A stretch of DNA of 64,000 bases from Peribacillus butanolivorans. GTDB lineage: Bacteria; Bacillota; Bacilli; Bacillales; DSM-1321. Numbering within the stretch: position 1 is the stretch's first letter; each line of letters begins with the position of its first letter. The position numbers and the translations under genes are program-made. The stretch covers positions 3,365,177 through 3,429,176 of the forward strand of contig NZ_LGYA01000001.1 of NCBI RefSeq assembly GCF_001273755.1. The letters are read 5' to 3'. Below the pieces are notes generated by a model, which was not told the origin of the DNA, searched no databases, and saw only the letters and a program-made list of their open reading frames with translations. Below are positions 45,800 through 54,448 of this stretch, one piece after another.

Positions 45800-47488
45800 A
45801 TGAAAATTAATATATCCTTCAGTTCTGATTGGAATGACGAGTTTCTACAAAAGATGGAAAATGACGGTCCATGGGGTAATTGGGAGCTTTATAAATTGGC
45901 TGTTCAAATGGAAGAAAACCTCATTATTCCTGATTTTGAAGGTTTACAGGCACCCAAGCATCTTCCACAGCTCACCCCACTTCCCCACCAATTGGAAGCG
46001 GCAAAGCAGGTAGTTGAAAAGATGAATGGAAAAGCCATTTTAGCTGATGAAGTAGGTCTCGGGAAAACAATCGAAGCTGGCTTGATTCTAAAGGAATATA
46101 TGATCCGAGGTCTTGTTAAAAAAGTATTAATTCTTGTCCCCGCTTCACTTGTAAGTCAATGGGCTTTTGAATTGAATACCAAGTTTCATATTCCGGCTGT
46201 TGTTCAAAGAAAAAGCTATGTGTGGGAATCATGCGATGTTGTTATATCATCCATTGATACAGCGAAACGCGCTCCCCATCGAGATATCATTTTTAATCAG
46301 CAATATGACTTTATCATTATTGATGAAGCTCATAAACTTAAAAATAATAAAACGAAGAACTATGAATTTGTCCAAAATCTGAAAAAGAAATTTTGTTTAT
46401 TGCTGACAGCTACGCCAATTCAAAATAAAGTCGAAGAAATTTTCCATCTTGTTTCGTTATTGAAACCGGGACACTTGGGAAATGCAACACTCTTTTCTGA
46501 GAAATATAAAGGCAAAGGCCGAAATGTTATTGAGGATGAGCACCTAAAGGAACTCGTCAACACTGTAATGATTCGGAACCGACGGGCTGATACTGGAATT
46601 GAATGGACAAAAAGGCAGGTGGAAACAATCATCATTGAATTTTCTCCAACTGAACAAGCCTTGTACGACGCTGTTTCCAAATTTAAGCCTATTTCAGATG
46701 GATCGAAGGGAAGTTCTTTTTCAGCACTCACGCTCCAAAGAGAAGCATGCAGCAGCAGAGAAGCCGTTTTTTATACATTGAAAAACATGAAAGCCAAATA
46801 TGAACAGCCTTCCCATGACTTTTTAGCAAAGCTAGATGAGCTGTTTGAGAAGGTAAATGAAACAGAACAAAACTCCAAGGCTGAAAAAGCTTTAGAGCTC
46901 ATCAAGAAAATTGATGACAAAGTGATTATCTTTACCGAATACAGAGCCACTCAGCTATATTTACAGTGGTATTTACAACAGAATGGAATTTCCTCAGTTC
47001 CCTTCCGCGGCGGCTTTAAGCGTGGAAAAAAAGACTGGATGAGAGAATTATTCCAAAAGCAGATTCAAGTTTTAATTGCTACCGAAGCCGGTGGGGAAGG
47101 AATAAACCTTCAATTTTGCCACCACTTGATTAATTTTGACCTGCCATGGAATCCAATGAGACTTGAACAAAGAATTGGACGGATTCACCGACTTGGCCAG
47201 GAAGAAGATGTCATGATATATAACTTTGCAACGAAAAATACAGTTGAAGAACATATTTTGAAATTATTATATGAAAAAATCCATTTGTTTGAAAAAGTAA
47301 TTGGTGAATTGGATGATATTTTAACGAAGCTGGATATTACTAACATCGAAGAATATTTAATTGACGTGGTCGGCGAGTCCCGAACTGAGGGTGAAATGAA
47401 AATCAAGATGGATAATTTTTCATCGATGATTCAATTCGCTCAAACTATGAAGGAAGGTGAGATTCATGCAGCAACAGGAAATTCATGA
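45800..47488 (+). CDS. yqhH: SNF2-family helicase YqhH
   Basis: A 562-residue SWI2/SNF2 ATPase. Motif I ADEVGLGKTIEAG is near residue 85, motif II DEAHKLKN near 175, motif III LLTATPIQNKVEEIFHL near 205, and the C-terminal helicase domain has IATEAGGEGINLQFCHHLINFDLPWNP (in part) and RIGRIHRLGQ near 455. It is of RapA/HepA type but without a zinc finger. ATG at 45800 follows AGAAGGAG; eight extra codons to 45776 are unsupported. It overlaps yqhG by 23 bp. The cellular role is unknown. Confidence 0.93.
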   Translation: MKINISFSSDWNDEFLQKMENDGPWGNWELYKLAVQMEENLIIPDFEGLQAPKHLPQLTPLPHQLEAAKQVVEKMNGKAILADEVGLGKTIEAGLILKEYMIRGLVKKVLILVPASLVSQWAFELNTKFHIPAVVQRKSYVWESCDVVISSIDTAKRAPHRDIIFNQQYDFIIIDEAHKLKNNKTKNYEFVQNLKKKFCLLLTATPIQNKVEEIFHLVSLLKPGHLGNATLFSEKYKGKGRNVIEDEHLKELVNTVMIRNRRADTGIEWTKRQVETIIIEFSPTEQALYDAVSKFKPISDGSKGSSFSALTLQREACSSREAVFYTLKNMKAKYEQPSHDFLAKLDELFEKVNETEQNSKAEKALELIKKIDDKVIIFTEYRATQLYLQWYLQQNGISSVPFRGGFKRGKKDWMRELFQKQIQVLIATEAGGEGINLQFCHHLINFDLPWNPMRLEQRIGRIHRLGQEEDVMIYNFATKNTVEEHILKLLYEKIHLFEKVIGELDDILTKLDITNIEEYLIDVVGESRTEGEMKIKMDNFSSMIQFAQTMKEGEIHAATGNS

Positions 47489-48263
47489 TTTTTTAATAAC
47501 TTTCTTTGAAGCTAATGATTGTGAAGTACTAGAGAATGCCCCATCCCATATCACTGTTCAACTGACGATTGAAATGGATAAAGAGTTAATGAACCGTCCC
47601 TTTTATTGGCATTATCTTGAAAAAACGAGCGGGATTCCAAACCCAGCCCAGATTACCTTCATTACTGATCCTGAACAGGCTCCACCCAATATGAAAGGAG
47701 AACGAATTCACTTTGGTTCGCCCCGTCTCCATCAAATTATCGAATCAACAAAAAGGCTGGCTGGATATACTAGACTTTTCGAGGATACACTCCCCTCAAA
47801 TGGTCGGCATAATCCATTGTTCCCCTGGCTTACACTAAATGTAAAAATATCTTATCAATGTGATCGAAAAAAAGATACCTTTATGTCTGTCGGATTGAAT
47901 TTAATCTCCGGGGAGATCATGGAAGGATTTCACAATCGTGTTTTACCGGTTAAAGTCACCCCAAAGATACCGGATTACTCCTTCACCCTCTCACCATTAA
48001 TCATGCCAAAGAGTGGGTTAGCAAGACTTGATACATATATCCGAACCAGCTTCGAGAACGATGACCATTCTTGGGCGGAAGAAGCCATGGAGCGCTGGCA
48101 GAATGACTTAAATTTATTGGAGCATTTTTATAAGGATATGGATGAAAAAAGCGAAAGTTATTTCACTGAAAAACAGGCATTACAGGCCCAATATGAGCCA
48201 AATATTCTAATATCAATCATCAATGGCGGTTTATTTTACTTATCAGATAGAGCGTTAGGATAA
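47466..48263 (+). CDS. yqhG: YqhG family protein
   Basis: A 265-residue soluble protein found only beside SNF2-type yqhH in Bacillaceae, to my knowledge. ATG at 47466 follows GAAGGTGAG; the GTG at 47457 lies in that ribosome site. The overlap with yqhH indicates translational coupling and suggests that the two proteins act together. There is no recognisable catalytic motif. Confidence 0.9.
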   Translation: MQQQEIHDFLITFFEANDCEVLENAPSHITVQLTIEMDKELMNRPFYWHYLEKTSGIPNPAQITFITDPEQAPPNMKGERIHFGSPRLHQIIESTKRLAGYTRLFEDTLPSNGRHNPLFPWLTLNVKISYQCDRKKDTFMSVGLNLISGEIMEGFHNRVLPVKVTPKIPDYSFTLSPLIMPKSGLARLDTYIRTSFENDDHSWAEEAMERWQNDLNLLEHFYKDMDEKSESYFTEKQALQAQYEPNILISIINGGLFYLSDRALG

Positions 48264-48324
48264 ATGGATCTATTTTTCAGAAATGATTTCTCTACTACAA
48301 CCGCCTAGCAGGTTTGCCTGACTA

Positions 48325-48377
48325 AAAAAAAGAAAACAGATGTCCAAAAGCTTAGGACATCTGTTTTCTTTTTTTGA
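48325..48377. terminator. Bidirectional terminator between yqhG and yqzE
   Basis: AGAAAACAGATGTCC (48331-48345) and its complement (48355-48369) form a perfect 15-bp stem flanked by A and T runs. The last codons of yqzE lie in the right arm. Confidence 0.92.
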
Positions 48378-48552
48378 TTTTTTTTCTTACAAACATCGAC
48401 AAAGCGAAAGGGACAATACCAAACCAGTGGGACACACCAGTATTTTTATCCTCTTTCCGATGACGACGTTTTTCTTTCCGTTCTTTCTTAGTCAAATTAA
48501 AATATTCGACAAGCTGCTGTGTAAGATATTTGATATAAGCGTTAGTAGACAT
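48352..48552 (-). CDS. yqzE: YqzE family small basic protein
   Basis: A 66-residue protein with a conserved-looking N-terminus (YIKYLTQQLVEYFNLTKKERK), a very basic middle part, one C-terminal hydrophobic segment (about 41-55) and the tail RKKIKKRK. Length and position after the comG operon match B. subtilis yqzE. ATG at 48552 is followed by a stop inside the terminator. Function unknown. Confidence 0.85.
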   Translation of the reverse strand: MSTNAYIKYLTQQLVEYFNLTKKERKEKRRHRKEDKNTGVSHWFGIVPFALSMFVRKKIKKRKQMS

Positions 48553-48856
48553 ACAATATCACCCTAAATAAAGTATGCCCCGCTTATGCTTCTTTTATTC
48601 TTTCAAGTTTACCCGAGATGGTTACTATTTGGGCCTGCTTGTTGTATCGATGGTAAGTTCTCCATTTCCATTTAGGGGAAGCCTGACATTGGACAAATCA
48701 TTCCGTTCGTAATCCCATTCTCAGTCAGCCAAAAACGTTTTCATCCTTCCTGAATCCCTTCTCCACTTGTTACTGACACAGTTTTCACACTGGAGTATTT
48801 TCAGTCTATTAACTCCATATCACTGAATCCGCACCATCAGGTTGCCTTCATACGTG
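48553..48856. other. yqzE-comGG gap with possible gene remnant
   Basis: About 300 bp of sequence with higher GC than other gaps here. On the minus strand 48625-48723 reads as 32 codons of balanced composition ending in TAG, and the same frame upstream is broken by TGA codons. No start or ribosome site is seen. Confidence 0.5.
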
Positions 48857-49243
48857 TTATACAGACTGTTTTTCTATCCATTCTACAACTCTACCTAACT
48901 CTTTGTCATATTGAATAATGATTCTACCAACTCGGTTATCTTTAGTCGAGGAAGCAAATTCAATAAAGGCATAACGGGCATCTTGTTTCGTTAATATATA
49001 ATGGACATCACCATTGGGATATGAGATATCCCCCTGAAGGTTCTTCGGTATATCTTCACCCCATCCAGCTGTTACCTCATTAACGGCTAGATGCACTAAA
49101 TGATCGGCCACAAGCGTTTCTTCCACTTCTTTATAAAATTTTTTATCGATGACAAATTGATCGATCATTAATATCGTGAACATGATAAAAACACTCGCTA
49201 CAATCATGACCATCGGGAAAACGACCCCTTTTTGATTATTCAT
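48857..49243 (-). CDS. comGG: Competence pseudopilus protein ComGG
   Basis: About 128 residues with an N-terminal hydrophobic helix (QKGVVFPMVMIVASVFIMFT) of pseudopilin type and a short soluble domain. ATG at 49243 or GTG at 49258 may start it; ribosome sites are weak, as expected for a translationally coupled gene overlapping comGF. Last gene of comG. It is the least conserved pseudopilin, so assignment rests mainly on position. Confidence 0.85.
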   Translation of the reverse strand: MNNQKGVVFPMVMIVASVFIMFTILMIDQFVIDKKFYKEVEETLVADHLVHLAVNEVTAGWGEDIPKNLQGDISYPNGDVHYILTKQDARYAFIEFASSTKDNRVGRIIIQYDKELGRVVEWIEKQSV

Positions 49244-49715
49244 CAACTTTCGTCTCACTTTTAAAAAAAGGATGAAACCTGCGAATAACAGTATTCCCTG
49301 CTTTATCCGTTATATTTAACACAATGACGTTACCATCCTTCTCAACCTTAAATTTTGAAATGTTCTGCAGGATGACCTCATGACCTTTTCCATTCACTCG
49401 CCTGCGGAGCTTATCTTCATATTGTTCAATAAAAGATAACTGGTCACCTGAAAGTAAATATAATTTATTTTCTATTACATCCTGACTTTTAGCACCCCTG
49501 ACCTCCTGTTGCATTTGCATCGTAAAGATCTCCCACTCTTTAGGATGCAATTTGTCTTTTGATTCCAACTGTGTGTGAATAATTGAAAAAAGTTGTAAGA
49601 TGAAAATAGAGATGGTCATTAATATCATTAAAGAAAAAAGCATTTCAATTATTGTAAAGCCATCATTTTTTCGTAGCATCACAAATGGATTCTGATTTAC
49701 CCATTTCATTTTCAT
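49236..49715 (-). CDS. comGF: Competence pseudopilus protein ComGF
   Basis: About 159 residues; contains a prepilin cleavage/methylation motif NDGFTIIEMLFSLMIL at about 18-33 and the ComGF-typical RRRVNGKGHEVIL near 110. ATG at 49715 follows AAGGA at ten bases; the in-frame TTG at 49733 contains that site. It overlaps comGE by 53 bp. A minor pseudopilin of the DNA-uptake pilus. Confidence 0.9.
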   Translation of the reverse strand: MKMKWVNQNPFVMLRKNDGFTIIEMLFSLMILMTISIFILQLFSIIHTQLESKDKLHPKEWEIFTMQMQQEVRGAKSQDVIENKLYLLSGDQLSFIEQYEDKLRRRVNGKGHEVILQNISKFKVEKDGNVIVLNITDKAGNTVIRRFHPFFKSETKVDE

Positions 49716-50001
49716 ATCGTACACATCCTTCAATCATACCTGGGAAATCCTTCTGTTCCTTCCATGTTAGTTCATACAATCTTTTCTGATAATGGATTTC
49801 CTGGTCGACAGCATTTACCTCCCCATCCATGAAGGCGGTCAATCTTTCATATAACAAATAGTGGGCTTCTGTCCTTAAGACAACATTTTTCCTATTGGTC
49901 ATAATCTCCTCAAGTATCGGCAGAATCGAAATGATCAAGACTATACAAATCGAAAAAGCGGCTATCATTTCTAAGTAGACGTAACCTCTACTGTTTCTCA
50001 A
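49663..50001 (-). CDS. comGE: Competence pseudopilus protein ComGE
   Basis: 112 residues with the N-terminal pseudopilin helix (RGYVYLEMIAAFSICIVLII, residues 5-24). The Glu at the +5 position of the processed form is present (YLEM). TTG at 50001 is seven bases after AAAGGGAGG. It overlaps comGD by 14 bp. Confidence 0.88.
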   Translation of the reverse strand: MRNSRGYVYLEMIAAFSICIVLIISILPILEEIMTNRKNVVLRTEAHYLLYERLTAFMDGEVNAVDQEIHYQKRLYELTWKEQKDFPGMIEGCVRYENEMGKSESICDATKK

Positions 50002-50446
50002 TCCTAAACCTCCCTTTACCGATATTAAGGACTAACTTGTACTTCCCTTTTGTCGTATCAATCATCATCGTCCCTGCTTTTGAAGCATTTCCATACTGAT
50101 TAAAATGAAACGTAAGTCCTAATGTTCCACTTAAGAACTGTATATCCTTTGGTATGCTTCTCTCAAGCACAACCCCCTCCTTATAGGATGTTACCGTGTA
50201 AATCCTATTCGTATTATCCATATGAAGGTAAATCAGACTTTCATGGCTGATGGCATACTGCTGCGCATAGAAAATGTCCTCTTTCAATTGAGAAATGAAT
50301 ATCTTATTTTCCATTCCTTTAATAAAGCTTGGATATAAATTTAGACCGATGCCACTTAGCAGTACAAAAATAACGAGGACGATGAGGGTTTCTGACAGGG
50401 TATAACCTCCACAGGAAGGCCGCATAATCAATTTGCTGCTATTCAA
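49988..50446 (-). CDS. comGD: Competence pseudopilin ComGD
   Basis: 152 residues with the prepilin motif CGGYTLSETLIVLVIFVLL at about 12-30; the site GG-YTLSE differs from the usual G-F. TTG at 50446, eight bases after AAAGG, is preferred to ATG 50425, which has no site. It overlaps comGC by eight bases. Confidence 0.9.
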   Translation of the reverse strand: MNSSKLIMRPSCGGYTLSETLIVLVIFVLLSGIGLNLYPSFIKGMENKIFISQLKEDIFYAQQYAISHESLIYLHMDNTNRIYTVTSYKEGVVLERSIPKDIQFLSGTLGLTFHFNQYGNASKAGTMMIDTTKGKYKLVLNIGKGRFRIEKQ

Positions 50447-50747
50447 TTACCGTAACCTTTCCCTTGTTATCCAGACTAATACCATCCCCATTCGGACATG
50501 ATTTTTGTTTAAGGTACCCTTGACTTTCCATTTCATCAATACTTGCAGGAAGTTTGCCATTATCTATTTCATAGGCTTGTACCTGTGCTTGAGCCATCTT
50601 AACAAACGCTTCACACCCTTTAGAGTGAATCGTCGATTGATGCTTTGTTATATTTGGGATTGTAATAATCAATAGAATGGAAATTACGAGTAAAACAATA
50701 AGCATTTCAATTAATGTAAAACCTCTTTCATTCAACACTTTCTTCAT
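50439..50747 (-). CDS. comGC: Major competence pseudopilin ComGC
   Basis: 102 residues with a short basic leader (MKKVLNERG), cleavage before Phe10 in RGFTLIEMLIVLLVISIL by ComC, and a soluble domain with Cys44 and Cys84, which form the stabilising disulfide in B. subtilis ComGC. It makes up most of the transformation pseudopilus. A 108-bp gap separates it from comGB. Confidence 0.95.
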   Translation of the reverse strand: MKKVLNERGFTLIEMLIVLLVISILLIITIPNITKHQSTIHSKGCEAFVKMAQAQVQAYEIDNGKLPASIDEMESQGYLKQKSCPNGDGISLDNKGKVTVIE

Positions 50748-50855
50748 ATCATTCTGCTGCTAAAAAAATGAAAATAGATTAGAAATTTCACACACCTATC
50801 CTATTCCCAAAATTATTTCAGCGCAGATTCACCTCCAGAATTTATTAAGAATATT

Positions 50856-51890
50856 CTATATCCCCTCGAGCAGAGAAAACATTGGCAGCAAGACCGCTAA
50901 ATAAATGGAAACAATCAGCAGTCCAATCAACGAAAACATAAGAGGCTGAATGATTTTCAAAATTGAATTCATTCTTTCTTCAATTTTCTCTAGCAAAAAA
51001 CGACTGTAATGAAGTAACTCTGAATCAAGCCTGCCGTACTTTTGACCATTTGCGGCTATTAATGGTAAATTTCTATCAAAGTAAGGCAGCTCCTGAAAAA
51101 TCATTTCTAGCGATCTACCTTCAATTAAATCATCTTTAATAATTGAGCAAAGTTTCTGGTAAAAAGGCTGCTGCTGATTTATGGAGAATAATTTGATGCT
51201 TTCGTTAATGGAAAGCCCTCCAGAAAGTAAGCCACTGAATTGGCTTGCAAAAAAATACGTTTCATATAACTTAATGAATGTACCTGCGAGAGGAATGTTT
51301 AATAATATTCTTCGCTGCCTTAAGGGGCATAACTTGTTAAACCAAAATTGTTTGAGTAAAAAAAAGAAAAGGAGCAATGCGAGCAAGATGAAGGGGATGA
51401 CAGGGAGGATAACTGAAGAGGCTACCAGTAATTTCAGGATGATATTCTGTTCAACATCCATCGTAAAAAAGATTGTCTGGAATTTTGGAAGGAGGACACT
51501 CTGCAGGATATAAAACACGATGTTCACAAAAAAGAATAAGAAAATTGGATACACCATCAACTTTTTCACTTTATCCAAATCTTCCGTCCTCTTCTTCCAG
51601 TATCTACCTCCTTCTATCAACGCCCTATTGAGGTCGCCGCATTGTTCTCCATAAAATATATAACTAACAAGTTGTGGATGAAAATTAAGATGGGTTAACA
51701 CTTGATGCAGCGGATGCCCGTTCCTTAAATCCTGAATAGCCTGAGTAAAATCCTCAGCTTTCTTCTTCGATTCCTGAAATTCCAGAAAATGTATCGCTTC
51801 GGCTAAGGGATAGCCATGACTTAATAATTCCCCCAGCTTAGAGATAAAGACAGCTTGTTCTTTTATCCTCCATTTACTTTTTGCCTTCAT
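50856..51890 (-). CDS. comGB: Competence pilus assembly membrane protein ComGB
   Basis: About 344 residues of the GspF/PilC type, with two F domains and three transmembrane helices (about 115-135, 165-190 and 315-340). ATG at 51890 overlaps the comGA end by 17 bp with no clear ribosome site, consistent with coupled translation. It anchors the traffic ATPase ComGA. Confidence 0.93.
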   Translation of the reverse strand: MKAKSKWRIKEQAVFISKLGELLSHGYPLAEAIHFLEFQESKKKAEDFTQAIQDLRNGHPLHQVLTHLNFHPQLVSYIFYGEQCGDLNRALIEGGRYWKKRTEDLDKVKKLMVYPIFLFFFVNIVFYILQSVLLPKFQTIFFTMDVEQNIILKLLVASSVILPVIPFILLALLLFFFLLKQFWFNKLCPLRQRRILLNIPLAGTFIKLYETYFFASQFSGLLSGGLSINESIKLFSINQQQPFYQKLCSIIKDDLIEGRSLEMIFQELPYFDRNLPLIAANGQKYGRLDSELLHYSRFLLEKIEERMNSILKIIQPLMFSLIGLLIVSIYLAVLLPMFSLLEGI

Positions 51891-52959
51891 CGTATACCAG
51901 CCGTTCAAATTCATGTGAATCCACATAGCCCATTGCCACCGCTTTTCCTATCTCATCCTTTAATTGGCGGTAGGAGACCGTCCCCTTCCCTTTTTCCTCT
52001 TTCGTCATCTTCAATACTTCTGCCAAGCTTTTTCCATATAGCAGTTCATACACACTTGCCCTTTTATTACGAGCAATCATTTGGCAAGCAGATGTACAAA
52101 CCTCTTTACATTGCAGACATGTTAGTTCAACTAGCCGCTGAGCCGTCACACCAATCAAGCTCTGTTCTATCTCAAGCAAGCTGATTCCAAATTCGAGCAA
52201 CCTAGAGATAGCTCCTTGTGCATCCCTTGTATGCATGGTCGTGAGGATTAAATGACCCGTTAATGCAGCGCGAACTGCAATTTTTGCTGTTTCAGAATCC
52301 CTGATTTCCCCGACCATAATCACGTCAGGATCATGCCTAAGCACAGCTTTTAGACCAACAGAGTACGTAATACCTGCCTTTTCATTAATTTGAACTTGTA
52401 GGACTTTTTCTGACACATTTTCAATGGGATCTTCAAGGGTAATGATGTTTCGGTTTATCATCTCTTTTGAATGATGAAGCAAGGAGTATAATGTGGTGGT
52501 TTTCCCGCTACCAGTCGGACCGGTAAATATGAGCATGCCATGGGAATGTTTCAGAAGAGCAACCAGTTTTTGAACGGTGTTTGGAAATAGGGATAACTGT
52601 TCTAGAGGAAGGATATTCTGCTGGGGAATCAAGCGGATGACTAAACTTTCGAGATGTGCAGTTGGTAATGTGGAAAGGCGAAGTCCTACCACTTTTTTTG
52701 ATAAATTGACGGTAATTGAACCACTCTGAGGTCTTCTTTTCTCACCTATATCCATAGCGGCAAGGAACTTTAAATGGGAGATCAGTCGTTCCGTTTCAAA
52801 GAATGACAATGTTTCCTGAGGAACGAGTTTGTTGTCAATCCTGAATTGAATGAGAGGGCCCTCTCTGCGTGGTAAAACGTGAATATCCGATGCCGATAAT
52901 TGAATGGCACGGGAAAGGATTTTTTCTGCTTTCTTTTCAATCGATATCAAATCTTTCAT
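51874..52959 (-). CDS. comGA: Competence traffic ATPase ComGA
   Basis: The 361-residue GspE/PilB-type ATPase powers pseudopilus assembly. Walker A FTGPTGSGKTTTLYS is near residue 140, Asp and His boxes in ITLEDPIENV and TGHLILTTMHT, and a Cys tetrad-like TCLQCKEVCTSAC near 280. ATG at 52959 lies just two bases after AGGAGG; TTG at 52950, 11 bases away, is an alternative. The start overlaps the TGA of a short upstream frame (TGATG). Confidence 0.95.
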   Translation of the reverse strand: MKDLISIEKKAEKILSRAIQLSASDIHVLPRREGPLIQFRIDNKLVPQETLSFFETERLISHLKFLAAMDIGEKRRPQSGSITVNLSKKVVGLRLSTLPTAHLESLVIRLIPQQNILPLEQLSLFPNTVQKLVALLKHSHGMLIFTGPTGSGKTTTLYSLLHHSKEMINRNIITLEDPIENVSEKVLQVQINEKAGITYSVGLKAVLRHDPDVIMVGEIRDSETAKIAVRAALTGHLILTTMHTRDAQGAISRLLEFGISLLEIEQSLIGVTAQRLVELTCLQCKEVCTSACQMIARNKRASVYELLYGKSLAEVLKMTKEEKGKGTVSYRQLKDEIGKAVAMGYVDSHEFERLVYDEGKK

Positions 52960-52999
52960 CACCTCCTAAGTATCTTGTAGTAGTGTTTCGACATTGCAC
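52937..52999 (-). CDS. Possible leader ORF overlapping the comGA start
   Basis: GTG at 52999 is eight bases after a strong AAGGAGG (53008-53013) and opens a 20-codon frame that ends inside comGA in another frame. A second frame, ATG 52994 to TGA 52959, codes MSKHYYKILRR and its stop overlaps the comGA ATG. Either could couple comGA translation to an upstream ribosome. No family is known. Confidence 0.3.
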   Translation of the reverse strand: MQCRNTTTRYLGGDERFDID

Positions 53000-53021
53000 G
53001 ACAAATTCCTCCTTATAAAAT

Positions 53022-53050
53022 AAAAAAATCCCCGAAAAAAGATTCGAGAA
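53022..53050 (-). terminator. Terminator of mgsR
   Basis: On the minus strand TTCTCGAA pairs with TTCGGGGA using G-U pairs, followed by seven T; 33 bp after the mgsR stop. Confidence 0.65.
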
Positions 53051-53082
53051 TAAACGTATATGCTCATTTTCAAATCTTGCTT

Positions 53083-53445
53083 TTATGAAACCAAATTTCT
53101 TAACGCATCTTCATTATGTCCAACCACAAGCTTTTCTCCATCAATGAGGATGGGTCTTCTTAATAATTTAGGTTCTTTTGTTAATAATTGGATGACATCA
53201 GAAAGTAGCATTTCGTCAATATTAACATGTAAGCATTTATAGGCTTCACTCCTTGTTGCTAAGACCTCATCAAGTCCTTCCGTTGTCAATTCAAGGATTC
53301 TTTTTAACTCTCCTTCTGTTGGAGTTTCTTTGAATAAATGACGTTCATCAAAGGATACTTGATTGGTTTTTAACCATTTTTTTGTTTTTCGGCAAGATGT
53401 ACAGCTTGGGTATGAAAAGAAAGTTAACCGTTTTAACCGTCCCAT
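53083..53445 (-). CDS. mgsR: Spx/MgsR family stress regulator
   Basis: The 121-residue ArsC/Spx-fold protein has the redox switch Cys15-Thr-Ser-Cys18 (YPSCTSCRKTKKW) and the RPI segment LLRRPILIDGEKLVVGHNE. Position next to comGA and sequence match B. subtilis MgsR, which modulates a subset of sigma-B genes via RNA polymerase. ATG at 53445 follows GGAGAG at ten bases; GTG at 53454 is unlikely. I could not see a convincing sigma-B promoter upstream. Confidence 0.9.
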   Translation of the reverse strand: MGRLKRLTFFSYPSCTSCRKTKKWLKTNQVSFDERHLFKETPTEGELKRILELTTEGLDEVLATRSEAYKCLHVNIDEMLLSDVIQLLTKEPKLLRRPILIDGEKLVVGHNEDALRNLVS

Positions 53446-53459
53446 TCTTAACACTCTCC

Positions 53460-53559
53460 GTTCACATTTTGTTTTTTAAAGATTCTATAAAATAATTGTA
53501 TAACATTTGTTTAAGTTTTGTATATTCATTTGCACTATATCTCTGTTTGAAATGTGAAC
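53460..53559. repeat. 10-bp inverted repeat in the mgsR-regulator divergent region
   Basis: GTTCACATTT (53460-53469) and AAATGTGAAC (53550-53559) are perfect complements 80 bp apart, flanking the AT-rich region between the two divergent genes. They are suited to a dimeric regulator forming a loop. Confidence 0.4.
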
Positions 53560-53661
53560 TTTTTCTTAACTTAAGGGAGATTGCTGTTTCTGTTATTCCA
53601 TTTTTTTCTGCCTGTATTATAATGGAATATAGTTAAACTATTGGAACAGCAGGAGGGTATA

Positions 53662-54363
53662 ATGGAACAAACGTTAAGAATTACAAACGTGCTAGCAGAT
53701 CCCACGCGATATTATATATATCAATATATCGTTAACAACCATCAAGATGTATCTGTACAGCAAATTGCCGATTCTTTTAAAATTCATCCAAATGTAGCAC
53801 GACTACATTTAACTAAACTTGAAGATGTGGACATGCTTACCTCGGATGCACGTAAGACAGGGAAAGGCGGACGCCCTAGCAGGCTTTATCGATTATCCGA
53901 TAAAGTCATTCAACTTCATTTTCCATACAGGGACTATCAGCTTCTTTCAAGAATTGCTATTAAGACGATGATGACATTAGGAGAACAAGGAAAAAAGGCT
54001 CTTTATGAAACAGGGAAGGTATTTGGCGAGGAATTAATCAATCAGCAGCTATCCCTAAGCTCAACGTCGAGTGACGATCTGACTTTTGATGAAAAAGTCA
54101 GCATGCTTAAAAATGCAGCTACCATTGCTGGGTTCTCACCTGAAATACAGGCAAGCGAAGAAGAAAACAACATTCTCTTTCGAATCTTCAATTGTCCTTT
54201 TAAAGAAGTTACCAATGTCGAGTCTAGTACAATCTGTGCAATGCACAACTCATTCTTAAAAGGTATGTTTGAAGCATTGTTTGACAATGTCAAGATTGTG
54301 GAATTAGGAAATATGATGGAAAATTGTGTAACATGTTCTTATCAGGCGTCGGTTCTCGCATAG
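53662..54363 (+). CDS. SufR/ArsR-like HTH regulator with C-terminal cysteine cluster
   Basis: The 233-residue protein has an N-terminal winged helix (about 5-80; NVLADPTRYYIYQYI and IHPNVARLHLTKLED with basic KTGKGGRPSRLYRL) and a C-terminal sensor-like domain with Cys178, Cys192, Cys222 and Cys225. The layout resembles SufR and related regulators whose C-terminal Cys bind Fe-S, though the spacing (X13, X29, X2) differs from cyanobacterial SufR. ATG at 53662 follows AGGAGG; the frame opens at 53641. Its targets are unknown. Confidence 0.85.
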   Translation: MEQTLRITNVLADPTRYYIYQYIVNNHQDVSVQQIADSFKIHPNVARLHLTKLEDVDMLTSDARKTGKGGRPSRLYRLSDKVIQLHFPYRDYQLLSRIAIKTMMTLGEQGKKALYETGKVFGEELINQQLSLSSTSSDDLTFDEKVSMLKNAATIAGFSPEIQASEEENNILFRIFNCPFKEVTNVESSTICAMHNSFLKGMFEALFDNVKIVELGNMMENCVTCSYQASVLA

Positions 54364-54448
54364 AAACAAAAGGCATCCTTTACATTACCTTACAATTTCA
54401 TTTATAATTATTTTGAATGCACACGACTAGACAAAAGGAGGGATTCGG

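Noticed and set aside
52963-53100. ComK boxes (AAAA-N5-TTTT pairs) upstream of comGA
   Set aside because: Only partial matches were seen, overlapping the mgsR terminator; not enough to call.
53446-53640. Sigma-B promoter of mgsR
   Set aside because: Expected from B. subtilis, but no GTTTAA..GGGWAW pair with right spacing was found.
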